The notes: generated by a model from the sequence alone, not told the origin. Positions 24,882 to 38,023 are shown, counted from the stretch's first letter. The stretch is DNA of 64,000 bases from Poecilobothrus nobilitatus (GCA_947095535.1 OX352773.1:34493398-34557397), one strand, 5' to 3'. A program made the numbers and translations.

Positions 24882-24917
24882 TATATATATATATATATTT
24901 ATATATATATGTATATA
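24882..24917. repeat. Interrupted (TA)n microsatellite
   Basis: Two TA runs separated by 'ttt', ending in 'gtatata'. Confidence 0.9.
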
Positions 24918-25311
24918 CCATACTATCATTGACTCATACATTCACTGCAACAAATTTTTTGTAGTTTTTCTTTATGAAAATTGAAAAAAGGCAAAAAAAA
25001 AAAGGACATATTAAAAATTGTTTGTTTTGTTGAGTTGAAAAGGACGAAAAGGGAATTATTGTAATAAAATGACGTAAATAAAATTTTATAAGTCGCCATT
25101 TTTCTTTTTCTTCAATTTTATTTGAAATTTTATGATTTATTTGTAGAACCAATATAGAGTGTAATGGCATTCACTAGAGATTTTCATTCAGAAAATGCCA
25201 TTCATTCTGAAAAGATGAAAATATGATGAAAGAAATGATATACATATAACCCTTGTTTATTTGTGTATTTATATAATATCTATATACTTACTTATATTAT
25301 GTATTTCTACT

Positions 25312-25333
25312 TATATATATATATATATATATA
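25312..25333. repeat. (TA)n microsatellite
   Basis: About eleven TA units. Confidence 0.9.
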
Positions 25334-28300
25334 GAGTAGTATTTTTTTTATTGTTAATGCGTTTATGAAAACCGCGTAGGATGTTTATATTATATATATG
25401 CTTGTGTTATGAGTTGTAAAATATTGTACAACATTTTTTAGGTATTATAAGGTTTATGTTTCATATAATATTACTGATGATGATGTTTTTACTTGTGTTT
25501 TAAAATTTTTATGTGTTTTGGTGACATTTTTTTTTGCTTTTTTTTTTTCCAAAATTAATTAAAGCTTTACAGCTAAAAAAAAAAAATAATTTTGTATAGA
25601 CTGCGTAAAAGAAATGTTCAGTGCTCTATAATTAATTTTTGCTCTATAAAAAATTTTGTATTTTTTAAAATAGAGTTTTAATGGAAAACGAGTAAACAAA
25701 TAATTTTTGTTTTCCCTACTATTCCTTATATTCTCTTTTACTTCAATTTTTCTGTTTTTATTTTTTTAATGAACAAAAGACTACAGTATATCCTTATTTT
25801 GTTGAATATAAATAACTGTCTGACTCCATGGATAAAATTTAATTTAAAATTTAAAATAAATTTACTTTTATTTAATTTTTAATGTTAATTAGAAACTGCA
25901 ATCATTAAAATAATCATTAAGGCTTCACATAATTTTTTTTTTCATTTATAATTCTCATGCGATTTTTATATTAAGGATATAAAGTTAAAATAAAATTTTT
26001 GCAGATTAGTGGTGAAAATTATATTCTTGTTGTACAGAGTTAAAATTTTTTTTTAACTCTCTAATTATTATTTGTTAAAATTCTTTGGTTTTAATAGTTA
26101 CTTATTTTGTTCTAACAATCTAAGATATTTTCGATTTTTGTTGCGTTCTGTTGTTGCTTGTAATGTATATTTTTTTTTATAAGTATAATAATTTTTTGAA
26201 AGTTAATATATTGAATCAAGGGTTTGCAAAACAAAGCAAACAAATTTAAAAAAAAAAAAATTGAACACAATTTTTAAAAAATTCAGTAAAATTGTAAAAC
26301 ATAAAAATTTTTTATATTATCTCGCAGGAGTACGTTATAAATTTTATAGAATTAAATTTTTTTTTTTTTTAATATCAATTCTAAAATGTCATGTTAACTA
26401 AGAATAAAACATAATATTTTAAGTAGTAACTGTTTTTCCTTCCACTTTTCCAAAAAAAAAAAAAAAAATAAGTTCATATTTAGTCAGGATTTAACACTTT
26501 ATCTTATTTATTTTCTCTCACGATACAACCACAAAACAAAAAAGATGGATATTGCACAACATATATAGTCACAATTGAAAAACAAACATTTACAGCCACA
26601 ATAAAAAAAAATACTTGCATATTTTTAACACCTACGAGATTTTTTCTTTCTTGCTTTTATTGCGAGTTGTTTATTAAAATACAAAAAAAAAAAAAAATTA
26701 AAATAAATAAAAATTTGCGCATTATATCCTAACAATAACGGCAACAATGAAGCTTGTGTTAAAACAAAACAAAAAAAAAAAAAAGTAAAAAAATGAAATG
26801 CAGCAATAAAGTAAACGTAAAATTGTTTTAGGTGACAATAAAGCATAATAATAAAAAAGTATCCCTGTCTATTTTACAAAATATATTAAAACACAAAAAA
26901 AAAAAATATATATATATATACTCGTATAACAAAAGCAATTGTAATAGTAATAAATGCTAAAAGCAAAAAAAAGATACTTAATTAAGCGTTTGTAAGTTGA
27001 ATTTTAATAATTCTTTCTAATATATATACGTAAGATTAAAATGAAAAGGAAAGTTGTCAGGATTTAAGTTTTGAATATACTTAGTATTAATTTTGAGTAA
27101 CTACTGGAAATATGTAACTTAGTACCCTAAAAATCATTCAAAAGAGTCATTTATATCATCATCAAAAGTATTATTTTTAATACATAATACTGCCATCTAT
27201 TAGTGAAATTTTGATAATAAGTTGCAGTCTTTCCAAAAACTTCGAAATAAAGAATTGATGCTTATTGCTTATGTTTTGATTATAAGCTAATGTTTTATTT
27301 TGTCGCATTGTAATAAAATTAAATTTGAATAGCATACCAAATTGATATAATAATGAACAAATATATGAAAGTTTTCCTTAGCCATGTGATTGAAACATCA
27401 AACATAAAATCTTTATTTCTTTGGGGGGAAATAAGTAAATGTGCGACTAAAGACATCGCTAAGCTAATTTTCTTCTATTTTGATATAATTGATATCAAAC
27501 ACTTTTGGGGCAAGCGAAGTGTATACAGTACACACTATAAGTTATATAAGTTAAGGTTTTAAATATTTGTTGTATAATTTTTTAAATGCTATACTCATCA
27601 AATTATAAAAACTCACGAAAATAATTTTGAAATAACTATATAAGGACGATTTAAAATTCTAATGTATAGCTCATTTTAATTGTTTTTATTATTTAAAATT
27701 TCATTTATATTTAAACTTTCTGAAAAGCTTAAAATACCATAAATCTTAAGTATATGGAAATTTTCCAGAAAAAACCCATAGCAATGTGCAATATGAACGA
27801 ATGAATGAATGAATAGAAATGTGAAGTCGCTTTATTTATTGTGACTGTGGTAAAAAGATTTGTTGCGAATTTTTATTTTATATATCTAGAGAATACAGGT
27901 ATGTAATTTTTCATATAGTAAAGATGAGAACACGCAAATATAGTTAATAAGAACAATATATATGTATAAAAAATATATATATACATAAAAGATGTATAGA
28001 AGAAGCAAAAGTTCACCTGAGCTCTTAGTGTAAATCAGAAGATTTTATGGTAAACAATGAATTTTCGAATTTAATATTAGTTCCTTTTCTTTTTTTGCTT
28101 TTTATTTTATTTTTTTATCATTTTCAAAAAAACTTTAAAAGTTTAAAAATTTTCAAAATTGAAACAATTGTTAAGAATTTTTTTTTCTTATTTCTGTTGT
28201 TTGTTATTTGTTTTGTTACTGTTTAAAATGCAAATAAAATCGATTTTCTTTCGATTTTATTTTTTTCTTTTTCTGATTGAGGATTCACTCGTTATTGTTG

Positions 28301-29706
28301 CTATTTTTGTTGTAGTAATTTTAAATGAAAAACAAAATCGGTTAAAATAAATTAAGGGGTGATGATCTTATGGATAATGGTGATGATGATCATTTATTTA
28401 TATATTTTTTGTTTTTATCTGATATCTATTTGTGTGTAAATTAGCTGTACAACTAAGAAATGTTGTTCAACTTGTATTCTGAATTGAATTATCCGAAGAA
28501 ACAAAAAAAAAACCGTACAAATAAACCGAAACAAAAAAATCCGATTTAAGTGTGTACACAATTTGAATTTATTTTTTTTTTTTTTGTTTTTTTAGATTTG
28601 TATTTAATGTTGTTTTCAGTGCACAGATTTATTTACAGGATCAACATAGAATAAAGCTAAAGAGCTAACAAAAAAAAAGAAAAAAGTCAGTGAAAGAATT
28701 GATGTGTAAAAAAAAAAAAAAAAAAACAAGAAATTGCAATGTTCTGGGGCACATTTAAATTTAAATACGCAAATTTTTCAATTTGCTGTATAAAGTAATG
28801 CAAAACATTTCAAACAAATATACAATGTTTGTAAAGTCAAGATTATTTTTATAAGATAAGAATAAAATTTTCTCTTGTTTTGATTTTTTTTTTTACAATG
28901 CGTTTCCGAGGTGCTTTTTTGTTTGGGGTTCTTGATGTCTTCTGTGTTCTTCTATTCACCACAAGAATTAAATCGGTGAATTATTGAAACTTAAAGATAA
29001 GATTTTTTTTCTATATAATAGACAGTGAATTGTTTATATGTATATATACATTTACATATATCATATTATTGTAAAATTATATACTTGTATATTCTCTAAA
29101 TAAACGAAAAACTTCATTCAAAGATAAAATTGGTAAAACAAAATGATAATTTAATAGATCTACTAAAAGATGCTAATAATATAGTTTCTAAATTCAAATT
29201 TTCTAAACAACAGCAACAAAAAAAAAATAAAAAAAAAAGGAGGAAATAGTTAATAGGAATTGAAAAATGTTGTTAATATTGTATAAATATAGAATGGATG
29301 ATTTACAAATGAGATTTACAAGTTTTTCCAGATCTTATTATTTATTTATGTCAATTTATCTAATCTAATAATTTAAAATTCATTTAAACAATATTTAATG
29401 TAATTTTTATATATGTGATTAAGAAAAACAGAAATTTTAGACTTTGGAAAAATTATAATATCGAATGCCTATTAAATTGAAAATTGAATAATTTTTAATG
29501 ATGAAAATAAAAAATAAAATACCTTTTTTAAATCGGGTAGAAATAATATACAATTTGTTGAATAGTTTACTTAGATTTTGGTAATGCCAATTAAATTTAA
29601 AAATATGTTATTAAAGTCATTGCAAATGAAATGTATTAAACGAGGACATGATAAATATTCGTCATTCGAAAGCATGCCAGTTTTGTCTAAATTCATTTTT
29701 TAACAA

Positions 29707-29848
29707 AGGCACTTCGCCTAATGTTATTTGACAAAAAAAAAAAAGACTCGTAGCTAATTTTCACTTCACAAAAAGCCTTTTACCAAAAGGGACACTTTTA
29801 CAAATCTGCTAAGAGTATGTTCGGCAAATATCTTTTGGCGAAGTGTCT
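29707..29848. repeat. 26-bp imperfect foldback, possible MITE relic
   Basis: The arm at 29707-29732 (aggcacttcgcc, then ttatttgac) pairs with the inverted arm at 29823-29848 (ggcaaatatc, then ggcgaagtgtct); 21 of 26 positions match. The spacer is 90 bp and includes 'ccttttaccaaaagggacac', itself a decayed version of the same motif. The patch is less AT-rich than its surroundings. No target duplication is evident. Confidence 0.6.
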
Positions 29849-30190
29849 AATTAAGCCAAATGGAAAATTACAAAATGTCTCTTTAGTCAAAATATATTAA
29901 ACAAAATCACGTTTTGAAATTTAAAATTCGGCTAATCGTACATAAAAACCCTCATTATCTATATACTTAAGTAACATAAATGAAAAGTAATAATTTACAA
30001 AATACTCTTCAAAGAGAACATAGATGAAAAATGAAAAAACAATGTAGAATGTAAAACCAAAATTTATACGTACGTTGGAGGGATAAACTCTTGAATGGAC
30101 AAACATAATTTATAAATTAAAAACAAAAAAAAAAAAAAATTAACAATAACAATAAAATATTAATATATATGTTTTTTTTTTTATTTACAG

Positions 30191-30266
30191 GTATGTCAAA
30201 TGTTGTGTTAAGCAACAAATTATTATCAATACAAACAAATTTTTGTAAATATTTATTTTTTATATG
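30191..30266 (+). promoter_or_regulatory. Candidate recursive-splicing site and 76-nt recursive exon
   Basis: A run of about twelve T's followed by 'atttacag' (AG at 30189-30190) is joined directly to GTATGT (30191-30196). A 3' splice site immediately followed by a 5' splice site is the definition of a ratchet point used to remove very long introns in fly genes. A second donor, ATG|GTAAGT, lies at 30267-30272 and would close a 76-nt recursive exon. One frame is open over the whole segment (ATG at 30193, 24 codons) and hits TAA just inside the next donor; the other two close. An ordinary 76-nt alternative exon is the other reading. This fits the gene-free context of a plus-strand intron. Confidence 0.5.
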
Positions 30267-30303
30267 GTAAGTACATCTAAAAGTACTTGTATTTTCAATT
30301 TAG

Positions 30304-30570
30304 TTAAGTTTAGTTATAATATACTATATACTGTCGTATTATAGTCTAATTTTCATTTTGAAAATTATAATACTTGACGAAATAATAACTTTGTATTCTG
30401 AATTTCATGAAGATTCAAAGCTGGAAGAAAAATTAATATTAGTTAAGATCGCTACAAATACTCCAAGATACGATAACCCGATACATATACTTATATACGA
30501 TAAAATCAAATTAAAGAAAAATTTGGCATTAAATTTTCAAATTATCAAAAGAAAAAGTACTCATTGGTAG
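30304..30570 (+). other. Unrecognised 88-codon open frame without ATG
   Basis: The frame is open from just after a stop at 30301-30303 to the stop at 30568-30570 and contains no ATG; the first plausible near-cognate is TTG at 30358. From there the peptide is unusually balanced for this window (LDEIITLYSEFHEDSKLEEK, then LVKIATNTPRYDNP), with acidic and proline residues. I recognise no family. It begins about 40 bp downstream of the GTAAGT at 30267. It could be a degraded exon, a transposon relic or chance. Confidence 0.15.
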
Positions 30571-30922
30571 TCATTGGTATCTCAGTTGTAAATATTTATT
30601 GTCTCGTTTTCCAATTGATTTAAGTAAATCCTTTAACATATATTTGAGAAGTTGTCAAAGAAGAAACTTCTTCTGTCAGAGTAGTATCATCGTAGCATAA
30701 ATTTACGAAAATTTAGTACAAAATCTTGTCGAATAGATTCTCCTATGTTTTGAAGAAGTACTACAGATCTAAAGTTTAGTGATTAGATTACTAATGTATT
30801 AGCTCAGCCTTCATCAATAAAAAAATGAAAAAAGTCATTACTTTAAATCGCATTTTATATTTTCTTCATTTTAATGACATTTTTTTTTATCTTAATAACA
30901 TTAACTTAATATAAGATCAAGA

Positions 30923-31012
30923 CCATCTAACCAACAGTGTAGTGGTTAAAACCTTTTATTCAAAAGATCTGTGGTTCAAACCTCGTTTGGGTCATATATA
31001 GATTAATAAAAA
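30923..31012 (+). mobile_element. Degenerate tRNA-headed SINE remnant
   Basis: A-box-like CAGTGTAGTGG (30935-30945) and B-box GGTTCAAACC (30973-30982) lie 38 bp apart, with an anticodon-arm-like CTTTT/AAAAG pairing between them (30953-30966). The segment has more GC than its flanks. It differs from the 4129 family, has no body hairpins and fades into 'aataaaaaataag', so it looks like an old, truncated member of another tRNA-derived family. A decayed tRNA pseudogene is the alternative. Confidence 0.5.
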
Positions 31013-31704
31013 ATAAGTGTATATATATTATATAATAATAAAATAATTCGTGTATAAGATAATAAATTGCGTAGAAATAAAGAAATGTACTTATGTTTCA
31101 TTGTCTTGTAAAATAGCTACAGCCGATTACTTAACGGCTTAGTGAAAATAATGATTAGAAATTGAAGTTCAGTCAAATATTAATGACTTATAGTGAATAT
31201 GCCCTATGCTCCTTTATAGGAATGGGAAGGACAAAAATAAAAAATAAGAGCAAGATTTGGATAAAGAGAAAATAAAAAAAAGATTTATCGATTTCGATTT
31301 TGAATATAATTTTCATTTTTTAATAAAAAAAAAAACAGACCTCATATAATTTTCAATGGTTCGTAAATACGTAATAGTTAAGTACTAACTATTGAATATA
31401 ATTATATTTTTTGTAATTTAATATAATTATATAATTCAAATATAAATAATATGTATTAATTCATATATTTCATTTTATATTACTATTAAATATTTTAATA
31501 ATATTTTATACTTTAACTGACTACTAACCATTTTGTTTTTTTTTTTTTTGATTATTATCCTATTAAATATCTATTTCATTTAATTAATATAAAATTTTTC
31601 ATATTAATTTTGACATTTGCAAAATCATTTTGTATTATATAATATATCTATCTAAAAATTTAATAATATTAAATAAAGTGAATTTAATTCCTTTTATATG
31701 AATT

Positions 31705-31732
31705 TATATATATATATATATAATATATATAT
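31705..31732. repeat. (TA)n microsatellite
   Basis: TA units with one 'aa' interruption. Confidence 0.9.
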
Positions 31733-32496
31733 CTGTACTTATATTATGTATGTATTTTATTTTATTCATATTTTTGAAACTTTAATTATTCTTTTGTAAT
31801 AATCAATCATCATTTTTAATCAATGTTATTATTTTAAGAATTATTTCATTAAGCCTATCAAATATCTTTGACTGTTATAATAAATGTACATTGGAATTTA
31901 TTAATATCAATTATGTATATACTATATAGATATGTACATATAAAAATATAATATTTAATATCTTTGTAATAATAATTTAATAACCATAATTGTAAATAAA
32001 ATGCCCACAACAATAGAAAAAATATGAACATTTTCGTTAAGAACATGGATAAGAGAACGAATATAATTTACAAGGTGTTTTTTTTTTTTTTTAGTTTAAA
32101 TTGGTTTTGTTCAAATTTTTTAGAATTTTTGTTTTTTATAATTTGGTTCATGCTACTGGCCACACTTGGTTGTATTTATTATCTTTTTTACTATTACTAT
32201 TATACCTTGGTGTCATCTATCCATCTGTCTACACGGATCTAACTTAAAAATTAATGGTGCTGTAATTAGAATTTTGAAATTCAATTGAATTTAAACCATT
32301 CCATTTAAATCACTTCATTTTTATATAAATGCCAGTTTGAATATTGAAATTAAACAATAAGTACTGTTGGGTTCGAGTACTTGCCACACAACATCTTCTT
32401 TTATATGAACATAACTAATTAAAATGTTAAGTTTTATTATAATAACTTCTTGTAAAATTTCATTAGTTTTAAATTTGAATTTTATTCGAATAAGTG

Positions 32497-32498
<2 letters not shown>

Positions 32499-32527
<29 letters not shown>
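32499..32527. repeat. (TA)n microsatellite
   Basis: About 14 uninterrupted TA units. Confidence 0.95.
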
Positions 32528-32529
<2 letters not shown>

Positions 32530-35085
32530 TTTTTATTAAAATTTAGAACTTTTATAATTTTTTAATAAATATAAAATCTAAATTTTGTGACACCTTGTGT
32601 TTTATCTATATATATATAAGTGCAGATATTTTCTATTTCTGGAAATGAAGGATGTTGATTATATATGTATAGTAAATTTTATTATTTATTTATTTTTTTT
32701 TTTTCTATGGATTGAGTTGAATTACTTAAGAAAAAGGATATCTTAACAATCATATATCACATTATATTTATTATTATATTTTATATGTTGTGTTGTTTAT
32801 GTATTTCTTTATATATAATTATGTACATTCGTATATTATAATAAAAATAAAAATATTTTTCATATGCTATTAAGTTTACATATTATATATCAACATTATT
32901 TATACGTATATATATAGTATAATAGTTAAAAAGCTTTTTACAACATATACACCACATTTATTATTTGGTTGTAAAAAACATTTTTTTTTTATATTATTTT
33001 CTTTTTCTTTATATAAATTAAATTATAGCCTTAAGTCTTAAGACATAGTTGTCATTTAGTATTATCAGTTTGACTCATACTAGTATATGTACATAAATGT
33101 ATGTACATTCAAATACATGTAAATAAATATATATATATATAAAGTTAAAAAGGAAATGAAAAGTATAGTACAATTATTTTAAATTCTTCAGATAGAATGA
33201 AGTGCAAATCGATTAGGACTTTTATGAAATAAAATATATATATGCAACAGGAAATTATCATTTTATGAAAATGTTAAACAGAAAATGATAAGCTAGCTTT
33301 ATAATATATACAGGATTTTTAGTCTTACAAACTAAACGTATATATATAGATATTTTCTATACGCTCCTATAAGTTTTCTATACATTTTAGTTAGTCTATA
33401 CGTATGGACTTATCAAAAAGGATGCTATTGAAAATTACATTAAAAGTTATTAGCTTCAAAATATATTTCTATATAGTTTCAACATAGTTAGACCTTGCAA
33501 TGTTCCAAAAAGGGAGTTGTATTACTAAAAAACTTTTAAAGAAAATAAACCATTTTTTAAATTTATATACTTATTATAATATATATATGAATCTTAAAAA
33601 CATATGAGCTGTAATTTTAGCTTGGGTTTATTTCGATTATAATCTAGTAAACTTTTCAGTACATTTTTTTCTATTTATGTATATTTCTTATCAATTAAGA
33701 ACAAAAAAAAAAAAATTATTTCAAGTGTGTTTTGGGGTTTATTACCACCTTCTTTAATACCACAAATTATCTTTAGTAGCCATTTTGTTTAATATAAAAT
33801 ATATACATATATATACATAAGGGTACTCGTTCCAAATTTAATATATTTTTTTTGTCTACTTAATAATTGAGAGTATAGCTACTTGTTGTCCATGTAATAT
33901 GATATACAATATAATTGTCTATATATATACGTATGTAGGTTTTTAAATTTACTGTATAGGTTTTTATATCCTAAAGATTTAGAAAAAAGAAAGCACGATG
34001 ACTTGTCTATTTTAGAATATTTGGAAATTTTCTTCCTTTCTCTTCTAAAGATATTGTTTATGTTATGTGTATGTGGGTAAATGTATATGTGATCTCATAT
34101 AAGATTACATTCATTAATTCTGTATTTCTTTTATCACAATTTTGTTTTTTTTTTTGTTTTTAATTTGAGTTGAATTTCGTTGCTTATTTGGAAAACAAAT
34201 GGAAAAAATAAACAAAAAAAAAAATTATTTTATGTTATGGAATATGGTAAGGTCGTTATTACATTGTGAAAAAGGACATCAATCTTATGTTACTATATTT
34301 ATGTATTAAATGAATATCCGGTCTTTAAAACGGATGGGTAAATATTAATATTGTGTGTGTTTGTGTGCGTTTTTTTGCACTGCATTTTAACATATTATTA
34401 TGAATTTCTACTTATATGTATTATATGTATTCTGTAGTCAGAGACTTGAGGATTTGTTAACAATTGTGAACTTATATAAAGCGTTTTTCTTACTGGTCAA
34501 AATACAATTTTAAACGAAAAAAAAAATGATGTTTATAAATTTATAAAGCTCAAATAAAAACCAAAAAAAAAAAAAAAACAAAAACGAAAATAAAAATTGT
34601 CCTTTCATATTTTTTTTTAGTTTGTTTGTTTGTTGTCCGAATGCTTGAATGGAAAGGAATTTAATTAAATAAGTATGTAAAGTTAAGTTGAGTCTATAAA
34701 ATGAATTAAAATTGATGAAAATGAAAAAAGAAGAAAAAAGAAAGAAAAAAAATTGTTTTTAAAAGAATTTTATAAAGTTTTATATTTCCTTTTTGTTTTT
34801 ATATTTTGTAATATAATGTGGTGTGGTCAAGAGAGGTCAGGGCATTGACTAAAGTTTTTGTTTTAAGAAATCAAGAATAAAATTAATTTTTTCATTGTCA
34901 TTTTATAATTTTTTTTTTTTGTTTTTTGTAATTTTATTATTAGCTTTTTCATTAAAAAATTTTAAAATGTTTATTACACCTTATATTATATTATTTGTCT
35001 GAATATTTACCTTGGTTTTAATTTTCTTGGAAGTCTTTAAAAAAAAATTGAAAAAATTAGTAAATCTTACGGCAATATAAGGATT

Positions 35086-35205
35086 ATGGATTGGATCATA
35101 CAATGGTTAGAGTTCCGACTTCCGACCTCTAACGTTAAAATTCCAGATGAAGAGAAAACTGGTTTTTCTGTGCTGCCGACAAACTTATATGTCTAGCAGT
35201 TGTAT
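35086..35205 (+). mobile_element. Possible second-family tRNA-like SINE remnant
   Basis: 'atacaatggttagagttccg' resembles the D-arm/A-box region of a tRNA-derived SINE (ATGGTTAG), and 'gttaaaattcc' (35134-35144) sits where a B box is expected but is mutated. Downstream, 'agagaaaac' and 'gtttttct' can pair (35151-35168), followed by 'ctgtgctgccgacaaac' and 'gtctagcagttgtataatt', sequence too complex for its surroundings. No target duplication or tail is clear. Assignment is by layout only. Confidence 0.35.
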
Positions 35206-35225
35206 AATTAAGAAGTGTAAGATGA

Positions 35226-37140
35226 AGTGAGTAAACATTAATAGCATTCACTAATATCCAATCTTTTTCACAATATTTTCAAAATCATGTGTGTTTTGGA
35301 TTTGCAGATTTTAATAGACTTTGAGGTGGAACTTTATATATTGACTGTAATTGGACAGTCAAATATTATAATTATGTTTTTTTATGTGTAATGGAAATGT
35401 AGATATAATGGCACGTTGGAAAAACTAATGTGTTTTTTAACTTTAATTGCATATTTTAAGACAATAATAAAAGATTAATTTATTTTTCTCGAATTATAAA
35501 AATAAAAGCTACTGTTGTCATAATAACGATAAAAAATTATATAAGTAATATATATGGAATTTTTATATTTTGATCCTTTTTATTATTATAGGATACATTA
35601 ATGTATGTGTAGATAATAGATAAATAAAAAAAAAATTTATTTTTTATTTCTAATATTGTTTTTTTTTTTTTGTATATTTTCATAAAATATCTCAAATTTT
35701 GTGATATTAATGAGTATGGTACGAGTTTAATAAAATTTTCATCATAAAAGTTATTTGAGATATTTCTTTAATGTTATATATTTATGTATTATTATTAAGT
35801 ACATTTAGTTCTTAAATTTTTCTATTGTTTTTGGTTTGAAAAAATATGAGTTTTTTTTTTTCTTATTATTCCTTAGGAAATAGCTGCATGATTTTCTAAC
35901 TTGATTAATTATTAAATGTTTATTTCTAATTTATATTTATTATACTTATATGATTTATATCCGATATATTCAGATTTCATCAATAATATAACAATCAAAT
36001 ATTAAGACTGCTTTTTATTAAATACATATTCTACATTCGTATATATATACAAGTGTTTTGCTTAGAAAAATATAGTATCGTAATTTTTGTATTAATAAAA
36101 ATTTATGATGCTACTTTTTTTATTTTTATCAGTGTCTCATATAGAGGATAACTTTAATTTGATTTGGACTATAAGTTTTTTAAATAAATAGAAATATTCA
36201 TAAATATCTGGAAAATAGATTTTAATATAGAAAAATTTTTACTAAATAAAAAAATTAATCTAACCAGTTTTTCTAGAATTGATCCTTTGAGAGGAACTCT
36301 TACATACTAGCATGATGATTGCTTATAAAATAGTGTTCGAGATGTATTCACTGGGTTAGAATGAACTGGCTCAGTTAATTTAATTTTTACTTACTAATAT
36401 CTAATTTTAGAAGTAAAAAAACATCATTTTAAAATATTAAAACTAGTGATTTTCAGATACAACTCAATTTGTATAATATATTATGTATCGGATATTTAAA
36501 GTTAATTGAAATTTCTTTTTTAATATTCTTTATTTTTGTTATATTAACCCTTACAAATAACTTTTGAAATAAAAGTATCTTTGAACTATATAGATATTTT
36601 ATTACATATTATTTACAGTTTCTTAATTTTTTTTTTTAATTTTTCTTTCCTCTTTTTATAAGATAAACCTTTTCTTATAATAAATTCGACATTAATTGAA
36701 TATTTCTATCTAAATAATTGAATAAAAAAAAATATATGTATATATATACAAATAATTTGTGAGATAATTAATGAATGAATGAATGAATGAATTTAAGAGA
36801 GAAAAGAAAAACAAAACAGAAAAATAAAAACAATACAATCATCAATAATAACCATCATTATTATAACAATTTTCAAACTTTGTTTTCTGTTTTCATTGTT
36901 TTTTTTTAACCATCATTACAACATAACCTCTAATATTTAGCTTTGTTTTTCTTTTCTTTTTTTTTTTTTTTTCTTTTTGGTTTAATATAATTTCATACTC
37001 CACCTTCTTTTTCAAGTGAAAATTTTATTAAAAACAAGAACAACAATAACAAATTAACAGATTGTTAAAAGTAAAGAAAGAGAAACAAAAAAAATGAAAA
37101 AGCAAAACAAAACAAAAAAAAAGAAAAAGAAAAAGAAAAT
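35226..37140. other. AT-rich non-coding stretch
   Basis: A/T runs, an (AATG)n tract and purine-rich tracts near 37090-37140. The patch 36280-36370 has higher complexity but no identity I can give. Confidence 0.55.
36768..36791. repeat. (AATG)n microsatellite
   Basis: About six units of AATG/GAAT. Confidence 0.9.
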
Positions 37141-37216
37141 ATATAATAATTAATTATAACAGATTTGATTGCAACCGCCTTTTTTTTCAACCTCTTCATT
37201 GATTTCCACCTAACAG

Positions 37217-37261
37217 GCTAAAGAGGCTAAAATGAAAAGAAAAAGAAAACAAATGGAATGA
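37217..37261 (+). other. Candidate terminal exon-like segment, 14 codons and a stop
   Basis: A clear pyrimidine tract from 37180 (ccgccttttttttcaacc, then cttcattgatttccacc) ends in 'taacag' with AG at 37215-37216, a good acceptor in less AT-rich DNA. The following frame reads AKEAKMKRKRKQME and a TGA, a highly basic peptide. The basic run comes from GAAAAA-type purine repeats, so the coding sense may be spurious. No donor is needed if it were a last exon, but no strong poly(A) signal is positioned just downstream. Confidence 0.18.
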
Positions 37262-37903
37262 ATGCAATACTCCCCACTCACACCTACAATATACAATAAA
37301 TAAATATTTTTAACATTTAAAAAAGAAAAAAATAAAGAAAACATTTTTTTAAAATAATGTTTTCTTCAAAAAACAAAAAATCAAATTTTAATTATTTTAT
37401 TTTTGTACAAAAAATTAATTTTTTGTTTTAAGTTATTTAAAGTTTCCTTTAAGGATATTTTCTCAAAGGACTCATTTTATTGATGAAATTAAAGGTTATC
37501 AGTGTGAACATCCTCTTATGTATATAAGGTATATTTACAAGATAATCAATTTTGTTTATCAACTGAGAATTAGTATCTTCTGCTCAAAAACATACCTAAA
37601 AATTGATCTGTACCTAATACTGCATGCAGATCCATTCACTGAGAATTATTTTCTCATGATATTTAAAGTTTCGAAATTTTACTGAAAAAAATTATAAATA
37701 CAATATACTTTTACTGAAATACTTGTACATACATAGAATTTCTCGAGTTATCATCAACCAAGAAATTATATCATAAAATTGATTTTAAAAAAAATTTTTA
37801 ATATAACTAAACTTTGACAGCCTTTAAAATAAATTTAAATTCAATTACTATTTTAATTTTGTTATTTTGAAACATAATATTTCGGTTTAGCGGAACAGAA
37901 AGT

Positions 37904-37945
37904 GTTAATTGTTACACATATAATGTTAAGTGTTACACATATAAT
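37904..37945. repeat. 21-bp tandem duplication
   Basis: Two adjacent 21-bp units starting gttaattgttacacata and gttaagtgttacacata differ at one base. Confidence 0.9.
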
Positions 37946-37983
37946 TTTCATTAGAGTTTGAAGTTTTTGACATTTAATCGATT

Positions 37984-38023
37984 TAATCATTAGACTATTG
38001 TGACTATTGTAATCATTAGACTA
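37984..38023. repeat. 14-bp direct repeat, 26-bp period
   Basis: taatcattagacta occurs at 37984-37997 and again at 38010-38023. Confidence 0.85.

Larger units (their letters stand above)
23320..29640. other. Long AT-rich desert
   Basis: About 6.3 kb with (TA)n tracts, poly(A)/poly(T) runs, short GAT and GAAT runs (25476-25484; 27797-27813) and no supported gene. A T-rich acceptor-like site ends in CAG at 28619. An ATG frame at 27353-27562 has mixed composition but no recognisable family. Confidence 0.55.
31020..35080. other. AT-rich non-coding stretch
   Basis: Several (TA)n tracts, 'tctatacg/tctataca' repeats near 33355-33402 and A/T runs. No gene is supported. Confidence 0.6.

Noticed and set aside
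27353..27562. 69-codon ATG frame with fairly mixed composition
   Set aside because: No motif, no promoter or splice support, and one such frame is expected among dozens in DNA of this composition.
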